Positions 36,071-45,127 of a DNA stretch of 64,000 nucleotides are shown here, piece by piece (within the stretch, counting starts at the first letter, position 1; the number at the start of each line of letters is the position of its first letter). Source of the stretch: Brevundimonas viscosa (GTDB lineage: Bacteria; Pseudomonadota; Alphaproteobacteria; Caulobacterales; Caulobacteraceae); NCBI RefSeq assembly GCF_900116065.1, contig NZ_FOZV01000004.1:1-64000 (forward strand), written 5' to 3'. The notes beneath the pieces were generated by a model that saw only the letters and a list, made by a program, of their open reading frames with translations, did no database searches and was not told the DNA's origin. A program made the position numbers and the translations under genes.

Positions 36071-36562
36071 ATGGCCGACATTCTGGTGACCTGGTACTCG
36101 CGCTCGGGCTCGACCGAGGCGGTGGCGCGGGCGCTGGCCGAGCGGCTGGGCGGGGACGCCGCGCCCATCCTGACGTCGGCTTCCTATGGCGGGGCGGGCG
36201 GCTTCATCCGCGGCGTCTGGGATTCCCTTCGCCGCCGCGCTCCGGCCATTCAGACGGACGCCGACCCGGCCGCCTACCGGCTCGTGGTGGTCGCCGGGCC
36301 GATCTGGGCGGGAAAGCCCGCGGCCCCGCTGCGGTCCTTCCTGCGCCGGTACGGGCCCCGCGCGAAGTCGATCGCCGCCGTCTGCGTGTCCGGCAGCGGC
36401 GGCGCCTACCCCGCCGCCTTCGCGGAGATCGAGGATCTCGCCGGCAGTCGTCTGGCCGCCCGCCTCTGCCTTTCGCAGGCCGAGGCGCTGTCGGGCGAAG
36501 CCGGGCCGATCCTCGACGAGTTCGTCCGGGAGCTGCGTGGAACCCAGGTCGCCGCGGCCTGA
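36071..36562 (+). CDS. Flavodoxin-family protein
   Basis: A 163-aa protein of the flavodoxin fold. The FMN phosphate loop appears as TWYSRSGSTEAVARALAE, and the region VVAGPIWAGKPAAPLRSFL corresponds to the second flavin loop seen in WrbA-like and multimeric flavodoxin proteins. ATG 36071 follows GGGAGGTGGAGC. The gene lies between a divergent DUF202 gene and atp12. An electron-transfer or quinone/nitroreductase-type role is inferred. Confidence 0.82.
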   Translation: MADILVTWYSRSGSTEAVARALAERLGGDAAPILTSASYGGAGGFIRGVWDSLRRRAPAIQTDADPAAYRLVVVAGPIWAGKPAAPLRSFLRRYGPRAKSIAAVCVSGSGGAYPAAFAEIEDLAGSRLAARLCLSQAEALSGEAGPILDEFVRELRGTQVAAA

Positions 36563-36608
36563 CCGCCACGCTGGACGCCTTTCGACCCGCCGGGTAGAGG
36601 GCCGCGCC

Positions 36609-37373
36609 ATGCCCCACATCCCGCCGCTCGATCCCAACGTCGCCGCCCGCAAGGGCTTTCGCGAGTCCGAGGAGCGGCTGAAGCGTTTCTGGACCGCCGT
36701 CGACGTTGCGGAAGGCGAGGGGGGCTGGGCCGTGCGACTCGACGGGCGCGGCCCGAAGACCCCGGCCGGCGCGGCCCTCGCCCTGCCGACCGAGGCCGCC
36801 GCCCGTCTCGCCGCCGACGAATGGGCGGCCCAGGGCGAGTTTCTCGATCCGGCGACCATGCCGGCCACCCGCCTGGCCTCCACCGCCATCGATCGGGTGT
36901 CGCAAGCGCGCGAGCCCGTCGCCGACGAGATCGCCGCCTTCGCGGGTTCGGACCTGCTCTGCTACCTCGCCGAAGACCCGGCCTCGCTGGTCGAGCAGCA
37001 GGCGCGCCAGTGGGCCCCGTGGCGGGCCTGGGCCTCGGTCGAGCTCGGCGTCCATCTTGAACCGGCCGAAGGCATCATCCACCGGCCGCAGGATCCGGCC
37101 GCCGTCGCCCGGGTGCGGGAGCTGGCCCTGCGGCTGGACGACTTCGCCCTCGCCGGCCTCGCCATGGCCACGCCGCTGCTCGGCTCCGCCATCCTCGCCC
37201 TCGCCCTGCAGCGCGGGGCGGTCTCCGGCGCCGAGGCCTTCGAGCTGTCGCGCCTCGACGAGGCCTTCCAGGAGAGCCGCTGGGGGATCGACGAGGAGGC
37301 CGCCGAGCGCACCGCCGCCCGCCGCGCCGAGGCGGAGCTGCTGGAGCGCTGGTTCCGGGCGCTCCAGGGATAA
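36609..37373 (+). CDS. ATP12 family F1-ATPase assembly chaperone
   Basis: A 254-aa protein of the ATP12 family, which in mitochondria binds the F1 alpha subunit before assembly; alphaproteobacteria retain it. Visible blocks are RLKRFWTAVDVAEGEGGWAV with LDGRGPKTPAGAAL near the N-terminus, TRLASTAIDRV, and DLLCYLAEDPASLVEQQARQW, a well conserved family stretch. Its TAA at 37371-37373 touches the first of three operator palindromes for the next genes, so the terminator or operator region begins immediately. Confidence 0.92.
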   Translation: MPHIPPLDPNVAARKGFRESEERLKRFWTAVDVAEGEGGWAVRLDGRGPKTPAGAALALPTEAAARLAADEWAAQGEFLDPATMPATRLASTAIDRVSQAREPVADEIAAFAGSDLLCYLAEDPASLVEQQARQWAPWRAWASVELGVHLEPAEGIIHRPQDPAAVARVRELALRLDDFALAGLAMATPLLGSAILALALQRGAVSGAEAFELSRLDEAFQESRWGIDEEAAERTAARRAEAELLERWFRALQG

Positions 37374-37441
37374 CTTTCCACGTCGGAAAGTTTTTACTTG
37401 CCATCATGGAAAGTCGCGCTATTCTTTCCATATTGGAAAGT
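37372..37441. promoter_or_regulatory. Three tandem operators, ACTTTCC-N5-GGAAAGT
   Basis: Three inverted repeats with the same arms and 5-nt spacer: 37372-37392 (AACTTTCC, ACGTC, GGAAAGTT), 37396-37414 (ACTTGCC, ATCAT, GGAAAGT, one mismatch) and 37424-37440 (CTTTCC, ATATT, GGAAAG). Centres are about 23 and 27 bp apart. They lie just upstream of the membrane-protein/winged-helix operon and suggest binding by its regulator. The first palindrome followed by TTTTT may also terminate the atp12 transcript. Confidence 0.78.
37398..37425 (+). promoter_or_regulatory. Candidate promoter within the operator array
   Basis: TTGCCA (37398-37403), 16-nt spacer, TATTCT (37420-37425). The -35 box lies in operator 2 and the -10 box touches operator 3, so a bound regulator would block RNA polymerase. 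Match to consensus is moderate. Confidence 0.5.
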
Positions 37442-37452
37442 GAGAGTTCGCC

Positions 37453-37899
37453 ATGACGCAAGACCCCGACCCCCGCGAGGCCCTGGCCTCGATCCGCGCC
37501 GCCCGCGCCGACTTCCCCGGCTCCATCGACTATCCGCTGCACTACGACCTGCTGTACGGCGCCGCCTGCGGCCTGCTGGTCGCAGCCCAGGGCATGCCGC
37601 GGCCGTGGGATTTCATCGCCCTGGCCCTGGCCCTCGCCGGACTCGGCCTGATGGTCACGTCGTGGCGCCGCAAGTTCGGCTGGTGGGTCAGCGGCTATTC
37701 GCCGAAGAAGGCCCGCTGGGTGGCCTTCGCCATGGCCGGCCTGCTTCTCGGCCTGATCGGTCTGTCGGCCTACGGGCGCTACGTCGGACCCGACTGGCTG
37801 TGGATGGTCTCGGGCGGCATCGGCTTTGTCGCCGCCATCGTCGGCAGCCGGCTGTGGATGCGGGTGTGGCGCCGTGAGCTTGCCGAGGCGGCGCGATGA
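37453..37899 (+). CDS. Membrane protein paired with a winged-helix regulator
   Basis: A 148-aa protein with four predicted helices (about 31-47, 54-68, 90-108, 115-132). The N-terminus contains DPREALASIRAARADFPGSI and, between helices 2 and 3, WRRKFGWWVSGYSPKKARW. It is the first gene of an operon whose second gene encodes a transcription regulator, and it is preceded by three operators. Its TGA overlaps the next ATG by 4 bp. Membrane partners of this kind may modulate or be controlled by the regulator; function unknown. Confidence 0.78.
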   Translation: MTQDPDPREALASIRAARADFPGSIDYPLHYDLLYGAACGLLVAAQGMPRPWDFIALALALAGLGLMVTSWRRKFGWWVSGYSPKKARWVAFAMAGLLLGLIGLSAYGRYVGPDWLWMVSGGIGFVAAIVGSRLWMRVWRRELAEAAR

Positions 37900-38222
37900 G
37901 CCCGGTCCCTGTCTTCGACCCGGTCATTCACGCCCCCGGCCGGCTGCAGATCTGCGCCATCCTGTCGGGCGTCGACGACGCCGAGTTCGGCCTGATCCGC
38001 GACCGCATCGGCGTCTCCGACTCGGTGCTGTCCAAACACCTGAAACAGCTGGAGGAGGCCGGCTACGTGGCCCTGACGAAGGCGCCATTCGAGGGCCGCC
38101 AGCGCACCTGGATCGGCCTGACCGCCAAAGGCCGCCGGGCCTTCGCCGCCCACGTCGCCGAGTTGCAGCGGCTGGCGGCGATGACGGCGTCCGCGCCGCT
38201 GGGGCAGGGCTTCTCCGGCTGA
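37896..38222 (+). CDS. Winged-helix transcriptional regulator (HTH_34/ArsR-like)
   Basis: A 108-aa one-domain regulator. The DNA recognition region reads LIRDRIGVSDSVLSKHLKQLEEAGYVAL, followed by a wing (KAPFEGRQRTWIGLTAKGRRAF). This resembles the small winged-helix family PF13601. Its gene is translationally coupled to the membrane protein. The three palindromes upstream of the operon are the obvious candidate sites for autoregulation; binding is inferred. Confidence 0.85.
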   Translation: MSPVPVFDPVIHAPGRLQICAILSGVDDAEFGLIRDRIGVSDSVLSKHLKQLEEAGYVALTKAPFEGRQRTWIGLTAKGRRAFAAHVAELQRLAAMTASAPLGQGFSG

Positions 38223-38274
38223 TCTTGCCACCGCGCCCGCGCCTCCCTAAGCCTCGCGCTCAAGGAGACGCCGC

Positions 38275-39803
<1,529 letters not shown>

Positions 39804-39807
<4 letters not shown>

Positions 39808-40238
39808 CCACGCCAGAACTCTTCTTCGCCATTCGTCCGGAAACGCCGCTCCGGGCTGCGCGGGCTGAAGATCACGAGCGGATCGACCGCATGCTGGCGG
39901 CCAATCCGCAAAACTGGTCGGACGAGGACGTCGATGTCGTCATGTCGCGCACACAGACTACAATCGGCGGGCCCGAAACTTTCAAGTGGATCCTGCCGGC
40001 CTTTCTCGATCGGTGTCTCGCCAATCCAGAGAGGGGTTGGATGACGGACTCCAACGACCTCGTCAGCAAGCTGGACTACGCCCATTTCGACAATTGGCCC
40101 GCCGATCAGCAGAGGGCGGCTTTGGCCATGTTGAACAACTGGGCGAATGCTTGGTCGCGCCTCCACGCGGGTGACATCACCGATAGCGCTGATGACGATG
40201 CAGTCCTGAGAAACTGGCTGAAGGCGCGGTCAATCTGA
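39804..40238 (+). CDS. Hypothetical protein, lower-GC, after pccB
   Basis: A 144-aa soluble protein, GTG start overlapping pccB as GTGA. It contains [20 protein letters not shown], which recalls the DUF6714-like pattern of uncharacterised proteins, and a Trp-rich C-terminal half ([20 protein letters not shown]). GC and codon usage look clearly lower than in its neighbours, suggesting later acquisition. Function unknown. Confidence 0.65.
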
Positions 40239-40381
40239 CCAACCTCCTCTTCCTCTGCGCCCGCAACCGCCTCCGCTCCCCCACGGCCGAGCGGGTGTTC
40301 GCTTCGCGCCCCGGCGTCGAGACCGCCTCCGCCGGCCTGGCGCCCGATGCGGAGGAGCCGGTCACGTCCGAACGCGCCTGA
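40235..40381 (+). pseudogene. Truncated low-molecular-weight phosphotyrosine phosphatase-like gene
   Basis: A 48-codon remnant reads [20 protein letters not shown] followed by ASAGLAPDAEEPVTSE, matching the N-terminal half of small phosphatase-like proteins of about 105-110 aa. The P-loop C-x5-R (Cys8, Arg14) is intact. The frame then runs into RA-stop, exactly where a 177-bp inverted-repeat element begins. No ATG, GTG or TTG is available; the best start is CTG at 40235. The rest of the gene was not found beyond the element, so it is probably dead. Confidence 0.7.
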
Positions 40382-40558
40382 TCACCTCTCCGTTCGCGAA
40401 GGCGAATGGAGAGGACAGACCGCGCAGCGGTCGGGTGAGGGCGGCGCCGGCCGTTGGCGTTGCGCGCCAATGGCCCGCCGTCCGCGCCGCCCTCTCCTGG
40501 TCGTCGCTGGCGCGCCGACCTGTCCTCTCCATCGCCTTGGCGGGCGATGGAGAGGTGA
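40382..40558. repeat. MITE-like element with inverted terminal hairpins
   Basis: TCACCTCTCC (40382-40391) and GGAGAGGTGA (40549-40558) are perfect terminal inverted repeats. Each end folds into its own hairpin: CTCTCCGTTCGC with GCGAATGGAGAG, and CTCTCCATCGCC with GGGCGATGGAGAG. The interior has GACCGCGCAGCGGTC-type palindromes and no coding capacity. Its left end coincides with the stop of the phosphatase remnant. About 200 nt with no gene follow, up to the OmpA-like protein. Confidence 0.75.
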
Positions 40559-40757
40559 GCAGGACGGCCCGCAGGGCCGCCGCGGCGCGGCCGCGCGTCG
40601 CGCGGTCCTTGACGCGCGCCGAACCGCCCGGCGACGATCCTTCATGAGGTTGAAGGCGCTCCTCCGGGGAGCGCCGTTCCCCTCCCGTCAGCCCCCGTCA
40701 GTTGCGCGCCGCCGCCATCCGTCGCAATCTGCGGCTGCATCACCGACGGGAGACGTC
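40559..40757 (+). other. Non-coding stretch before the OmpA-like gene
   Basis: About 200 nt of GC-rich sequence with no convincing ORF. It has one hairpin, GGCGCTCC (40655-40662) with GGAGCGCC (40668-40675), followed by GTTCCCCTCCC, possibly a weak terminator, and a GGGAGA ribosome site just before ATG 40758. No clear promoter was seen. Confidence 0.4.
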
Positions 40758-41165
40758 ATGCGCTTCATCGCCGTCCTGGCCGCTGCGGCCGTCATCGCCG
40801 GGCCCGTCGCGGCCGCGCCGCAGATGACGCCGGTCATCGTCTACTTCGAGGCCAAGTCCGACGCGCTCGTCCCGAGCGCCCAGGAGCTCCTCGACGCCAC
40901 CGTGGCGCAGTATCGCCAGCACGGCCCCGGCATGGTGATCCTCGCCGGCCACGCGGATCCGCACGAGGGCTCGAGCACGCAGGGCGTCGGTCTGTCGCAG
41001 CGGCGCGCCAACGCGGTGCGCGACTATCTGGCCAGCCAGGGCGTGCCGGGCGGGGTGATGACCACCCAGGCGTTCGGACAGTCGCGCCCGGCCGTCCAGG
41101 TCGACGAACCGGAGCCGGCGAACCGTCGCGTCGAGATCACCTTCGGCCCGGGCAGCGGCTGGTAG
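40758..41165 (+). CDS. Small OmpA-like periplasmic protein
   Basis: A 135-aa protein with signal peptide MRFIAVLAAAAVIAGPVAAA and one OmpA C-terminal domain: VIVYFEAKSDALVPSAQELL, then ILAGHADPHEGSSTQGVGLS and QRRANAVRDYL, ending QVDEPEPANRRVEITFG. OmpA domains bind peptidoglycan non-covalently. The Asp and Arg needed for diaminopimelate contact appear to be present. No lipobox or beta-barrel, so it is probably soluble or weakly wall-bound. Confidence 0.85.
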   Translation: MRFIAVLAAAAVIAGPVAAAPQMTPVIVYFEAKSDALVPSAQELLDATVAQYRQHGPGMVILAGHADPHEGSSTQGVGLSQRRANAVRDYLASQGVPGGVMTTQAFGQSRPAVQVDEPEPANRRVEITFGPGSGW

Positions 41166-41254
41166 GGCGCGAGGCCCCGCGGCAGGCCCCTGCCGTTAAC
41201 CCTCTGGACGCACGCCCGGATTGCGGTGAATGCTGCGGTTCGGGAGCGGGGTTG

Positions 41255-41656
41255 ATGGTTGTGCGACTGACGGTGCGGGAAGTTCGTTGTCTCCTCCTCG
41301 TCGGAGAGGGGCTGAGGAACAAGGAGATCGGGGCCCGCCTCGGGATCGCCGAACGGACCGTCGGCAACACGCTCCACTCCGCCTACCGCAAGCTGGGCGT
41401 GCGCGACCGGCAGGACGCCGTCGCCGAGTTCAGGCGGAATTGGTCAGAAACCGGTCATCGATTGAGCATCCCGTCGGGGGCCGAAAGCGGCTTGTCTGAG
41501 GGGGTCCCGGGACGGGCTCCGCTACCGCCGACCCGCTACCGTCCGACGCCGCCCGGCCTCGTCAACACGGGCGTGCTCATCGCGGTGTTCGCGGTCATCG
41601 GCGTGCTGTCGGTGCTCGGCCTGCTGACCTCCCGGGCCTTCCAGGCCCTGGGCTGA
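41255..41656 (+). CDS. LuxR-type HTH protein with C-terminal membrane anchor
   Basis: A 133-aa protein with an N-terminal LuxR/GerE helix-turn-helix (LTVREVRCLLLVGEGLRNKE, then IGARLGIAERTVGNTLHSAY RKLGV) at residues 5-50, a Pro-rich linker, and one hydrophobic helix near the C-terminus (residues 102-124). There is no receiver or ligand domain. It would be a membrane-tethered DNA-binding protein. ATG 41255 is preferred over the TTG just before it and the GTG 6 nt later. Confidence 0.78.
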   Translation: MVVRLTVREVRCLLLVGEGLRNKEIGARLGIAERTVGNTLHSAYRKLGVRDRQDAVAEFRRNWSETGHRLSIPSGAESGLSEGVPGRAPLPPTRYRPTPPGLVNTGVLIAVFAVIGVLSVLGLLTSRAFQALG

Positions 41657-41707
41657 CCGAACCGGAATCTCGTCGAACGTCCCGCAATCGCGGAGGAGGG
41701 CGCGCGC

Positions 41708-42061
41708 ATGTCCGATCGACACGAACTCGGCCGCCGCATGGCCGAACAGCTCTACGCCGCCGAGCGGGCCGTCGACCTCGCCGTGGCCGAGGTCAGCGAC
41801 CTTGCGGCCATGATGACGCGGGGGCGGATGGAGCACGGCATCGCCGCCGTGGTCGGGCAGGAGGCGCTGGAACGCGTTGTCGAATGCAGCGGCGTCCTGA
41901 CCCGCGCGCGCCGCGCCCTCGTCGACGGCCACCGGCAACTGGCCCGCGACGCCCGGGCGATGCAGATCGCCTGGACCGCGCTTGGCGGGCCCGGAGAGAC
42001 CAAGCCCGCCGAGGACGGCCCGCGCGTCGGCGCCGTCGGGCGTCTCCGCCAGGTCGCTTGA
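41708..42061 (+). CDS. Hypothetical helical protein
   Basis: A 117-aa soluble protein, mostly helical and charged (RRMAEQLYAAERAVDLAVAE, then VVECSGVLTRARRALVDGHR), with an unstructured C-terminus. No domain recognised. A GGAGGAGG site precedes its ATG. It follows the membrane-anchored HTH gene by 51 nt and may share its transcript. Confidence 0.6.
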   Translation: MSDRHELGRRMAEQLYAAERAVDLAVAEVSDLAAMMTRGRMEHGIAAVVGQEALERVVECSGVLTRARRALVDGHRQLARDARAMQIAWTALGGPGETKPAEDGPRVGAVGRLRQVA

Positions 42062-42091
42062 CCGGCCGCGGAAAGCGCTGATCGTCGGGGA

Positions 42092-42550
42092 ATGAACATT
42101 GGCGACATCCTGGCCGTCCTCGGAACTCCGGTGCAGCAGGTCTTCTGGCTGGCCACCCTCGCCACCGCCGGCCTCGGCCTCGCCTTCGGCGACCGCCCGG
42201 TGCGCCTCGGCGTCGGCCTCGTGCTGGTCAATTTCGGGCTCAGCGGCCTGGTCGATCACTGGGTCTGGCAGACCATCCGCGCCGGCGTCGCCGTTCTGGA
42301 CGGCGCCCTGTTTGCCGGCCTCGCCATTCTCGCCTGGCGCAGCCGCCGCTGGTGGGCGCATGGCGCGGCGGCCTTCGCCCTGCTCGGCTTCGTCGCGCAC
42401 TTCGTCGCCATGGCCGACGCCTCGATCTGGTGGCGGGCCTACGTCGGCCTGCGCTGGTGCTTCAGCGCCGCCCTGGTCGCCACCCTGCTGCTCGGCGTGG
42501 TCGAGGCGCCCTTCGCCCGCCGCTACGAGCGCTGGGCCGCATCTCTCTAG
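42092..42550 (+). CDS. Hypothetical inner membrane protein
   Basis: A 152-aa protein with about five hydrophobic segments (LATLATAGLGLAFG, LGVGLVLVNFGLSGLVDHWV, VLDGALFAGLAILAW, AAAFALLGFVAHFVAM, CFSAALVATLLLGVV). I do not recognise the family. It lies 30 nt after the helical ORF. An AT-poor region upstream contains TCGGGGA as the only ribosome-site candidate. Confidence 0.6.
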   Translation: MNIGDILAVLGTPVQQVFWLATLATAGLGLAFGDRPVRLGVGLVLVNFGLSGLVDHWVWQTIRAGVAVLDGALFAGLAILAWRSRRWWAHGAAAFALLGFVAHFVAMADASIWWRAYVGLRWCFSAALVATLLLGVVEAPFARRYERWAASL

Positions 42551-42609
42551 CCCCCGCCTCCGGCCGTGCCGGCCTGGCGGGGCGCATTCATCCGCCGGAG
42601 GAGGCCGTC

Positions 42610-42897
42610 GTGACCGAAGCCTGGACCTATGAGAGCGCCGCCGCCTTCTGGCGACGCACGCGAAGCAATCCCGAACCCGCCTGGGCCGACTTCGAGGCGG
42701 CCGAGCGTCGCCTGCTCGACCATGCTCCGCGCACGGCGGAGGAGGCGGCCCAGGTGCTCGCGGTCCTGGTCGACCAGGGCGCCGACCGGCGCTCGGACGG
42801 CCGCGACGTCGAGGCCGTTTCGCGGGTCCGCCGCTTCCTGCTGCAACTCGCCCGGCTCGAGGCCGCGGCCGCCGGTTCGCTGAGAGACGTCGCATGA
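42610..42897 (+). CDS. Small hypothetical helical protein
   Basis: A 95-aa ORF with GTG start behind GGAGGAGGCC. The product (TEAWTYESAAAFWRRTRSNP, then AEEAAQVLAVLVDQGADRR) is predicted mostly alpha-helical and hydrophilic, with no domain I recognise. It sits between the membrane protein and the large lipoprotein gene with short gaps. Confidence 0.55.
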   Translation: MTEAWTYESAAAFWRRTRSNPEPAWADFEAAERRLLDHAPRTAEEAAQVLAVLVDQGADRRSDGRDVEAVSRVRRFLLQLARLEAAAAGSLRDVA

Positions 42898-42956
42898 CCC
42901 GTCGGCGCCTGCGCGCCGACTGACTCCGGAGACGCGCGCGGGGAGGCGCTTCGTCG

Positions 42957-44345
42957 ATGTCCAGACACCTGATCGCTTCTGCTCTCGCCGCAGGCGTGGT
43001 CGCCTCCGCCGGCTGCACCAGCACCTCGCTGGGGCGATCCGACGACGCCGACGACATCCGTCTCTCGCTGCAGACCTTGCGCCGCGCGGGCGTCTCCGAA
43101 ACCGAGCTCAGCGTCGCCCGCGGAGCCCCGGCGCTCGGCGCCTGCAGCGCCGACCACGCCAGCACCTTGCCGGTGCTGGCGCAGTGGGACGCCTTCGTGC
43201 TCGGCGACCTCGGCGCCCGCGAATGCGCGGTGCGTGCGCTGGAGGGGTCGGGCGACCTGTCCTCGACGCCCAGCTATCTGGCCGTCCGTCGCGATGTGAT
43301 GCGCCTGCACGGCTTCTACAACCGCCGCGCCCAGCGGCAGCAGGCCTTCATGGATTTCGGTTCGGGCGTTTCCGTCATCGGAGCGGCCGGCGCCTTCGAG
43401 GGCGGCATCAGCGACTCGACCCGCCGCGCCTGGGCGATCGCCGCCTTCGTGCCGGTGGTGTTCAGCCAGTTCAACGCCTGGGAGCCCACCCGGGAGCTGT
43501 TCCACGGCGGGGCTCTGGCGCTGCAGCTGATCACCCTGCGCTACGACCGCTACAACCGCGCGCTGGGGCTGCTGGAAGGCGTGGGGCGGACGGTCGACTG
43601 CGCCCCGCATGCCGAGGCGCTGGCGACGATCCAGCGCTGGTCGAGAACGGACGCCCCCGCCGCCACGCGCGCCTACGATGCGGACCGCCTGTTGCTGGCC
43701 GAGGCGCGCCGCCTGAACGGCGCCTGCCTCGACCTGAAGCGCCGGGCCGAGGAGCTGGGGTTCGCGACCAGCTACGCCGCGCACCTGCGCCCCTATCTGG
43801 CCGCCGAGTACGCCGCCGACGTGCTCCAGCTGGACCATGCCATTGTCGGCAAGGATCACGAGTTGCGCTATTCGCCGTCTGAAACCCTGAGCGCGCTGGT
43901 GGCCAGCCCGTTGCGGGCCGCGGACATGCTGCTCACGGGGGAGAACAGCAAGGCGGCGATCGACAGTCTCAAGACCCAGATCGCCTTCTCGGGGCTGAAT
44001 CGCAATCTCGCCACCATCGGTCTGCCGCCGCTGCCGGCCGCGGCGCCGGCGATCGCGCCGCTGTCCGAAGCCGCCCTGGCGCTCGGCCGGCCCGACGCGC
44101 CGGACGAGGTGAACGCGCAGATCACGACCCTGCGCGACCTCGCCGAGGGGCTGAGGGTACGGCATGCCCGGCAGGCCTTCGAGCTGCGGGTCGCCGGCGA
44201 ACTCTCCGGAGCCGCGTCTGCGGACTATCTGACCTTCGCCTATGACGCCGCGACCACGACCACCACGGTGTCCATCGGGGCCAGGCCGCGGATCGCGCCG
44301 CTGGCGTCGGCCGACACCGCCGGAGGGCTGCCTCCGGGCCAGTGA
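42957..44345 (+). CDS. Large lipoprotein of unknown function
   Basis: A 462-aa predicted lipoprotein (signal ending VASAGC, Cys20). The mature part is largely helical, with a hydrophobic stretch around FGSGVSVIGAAGAFEGG and WAIAAFVPVVFSQF that may be membrane-associated, repeated Arg/Leu-rich helices, and a short Thr-rich run (ATTTTTTV) near the end. No known domain seen. It is the last and largest gene of the 41255-44345 run and may be its functional core. Confidence 0.7.
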   Translation: MSRHLIASALAAGVVASAGCTSTSLGRSDDADDIRLSLQTLRRAGVSETELSVARGAPALGACSADHASTLPVLAQWDAFVLGDLGARECAVRALEGSGDLSSTPSYLAVRRDVMRLHGFYNRRAQRQQAFMDFGSGVSVIGAAGAFEGGISDSTRRAWAIAAFVPVVFSQFNAWEPTRELFHGGALALQLITLRYDRYNRALGLLEGVGRTVDCAPHAEALATIQRWSRTDAPAATRAYDADRLLLAEARRLNGACLDLKRRAEELGFATSYAAHLRPYLAAEYAADVLQLDHAIVGKDHELRYSPSETLSALVASPLRAADMLLTGENSKAAIDSLKTQIAFSGLNRNLATIGLPPLPAAAPAIAPLSEAALALGRPDAPDEVNAQITTLRDLAEGLRVRHARQAFELRVAGELSGAASADYLTFAYDAATTTTTVSIGARPRIAPLASADTAGGLPPGQ

Positions 44346-44506
44346 ACGACCCGGAGGTCGATCTGCGGGTTGAAATTCCGGCCCTTCGCCCCCACATTGC
44401 CCTCATCCTGAAATCCGTCCGATCGACCCGCCCGCGCCCCGCGCAGGCGGCGATGGCGTTTCGGCGCGGCGGATCCCGGGACCTCGACAACCCTGAAGGA
44501 GACGTC

Positions 44507-45016
44507 TTGTACGCCCAACGCAAAGCCCCGCACGCCCCCCGTTCCCATGCCGGCCGCGGCTTCCGCCCGGCGCCGATCCGCGCCCGGGTCGGCCTCGCCA
44601 TGCGCCGCTCGATGAATTTCGGCTCCATGCCTGACGCCGAGTCGGTGATGCGCGCCCACGGTCTGTCGCTCGCCCCGATGGCGGTCGGCGAAGGCGGCCT
44701 CAGCCTCGGCGGGACCAGCGTCCTGCCCACCGCCCAGGCCTCCGACCTCGACAGCGGCGCCCTGAAGGGCCTGGTCGTGCCGGCCGGCGCGGCCGACGAA
44801 GCCGGCGACGCCGCCCTGGCCGACGCCATCTCGCGCGCCTGCGCCAAGGGCGCGCCGGTGCTGGCCTTCGGCGAAGGCGTGGCCGCCACCCTGCGCGCGC
44901 TGGGCCGCCCGGCCGGTCCCTTCGCCGACGCCCCGGCCGTGGTCGTCTCGGGCGACGACGTCCAGCCGCTGGCCGACGCCGAGGCGCTGGGCGCCGCCGC
45001 CGGCCGCATCCACTGA
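44507..45016 (+). CDS. DJ-1/PfpI-like protein lacking the nucleophile Cys
   Basis: A 169-aa product starting at TTG 44507, which lies 6 nt after AAGGAGA; upstream in-frame starts lack such a site. The N-terminal 30 residues are basic (MYAQRKAPHAPRSHAGRGFR). The rest looks like a shortened class I amidotransferase/DJ-1 fold: LKGLVVPAGAADEAGDAALA and ISRACAKGAPVLAFGEGVAA. The position of the usual catalytic Cys after VLAFG is Glu, so enzymatic DJ-1 chemistry is unlikely. Fold assignment is tentative. Confidence 0.55.
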   Translation: MYAQRKAPHAPRSHAGRGFRPAPIRARVGLAMRRSMNFGSMPDAESVMRAHGLSLAPMAVGEGGLSLGGTSVLPTAQASDLDSGALKGLVVPAGAADEAGDAALADAISRACAKGAPVLAFGEGVAATLRALGRPAGPFADAPAVVVSGDDVQPLADAEALGAAAGRIH

Positions 45017-45022
45017 TCGTCG

Positions 45023-45057
45023 CGCGGGAGCGGCGGGATCGTCCCGTCGCTCCCGCG
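45023..45057. terminator. Long hairpin between convergent genes
   Basis: A 16-bp stem with a single G-T pair and a 3-nt TCG loop (45023-45038 with 45042-45057; arms start CGCGGGAGCG and end CGCTCCCGCG). It lies 7 nt after the DJ-1-like gene and 70 nt before the end of cheW. It lacks a T run, so a bidirectional hairpin terminator or RNA-stability element is likely. Confidence 0.7.
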
Positions 45058-45127
45058 TCGTTCCGGGCCCGGGACGCGACCGCGCGCGGATCATCCAGCG
45101 CGGCGGCCGCTGCACCGCGGTGTTTGG

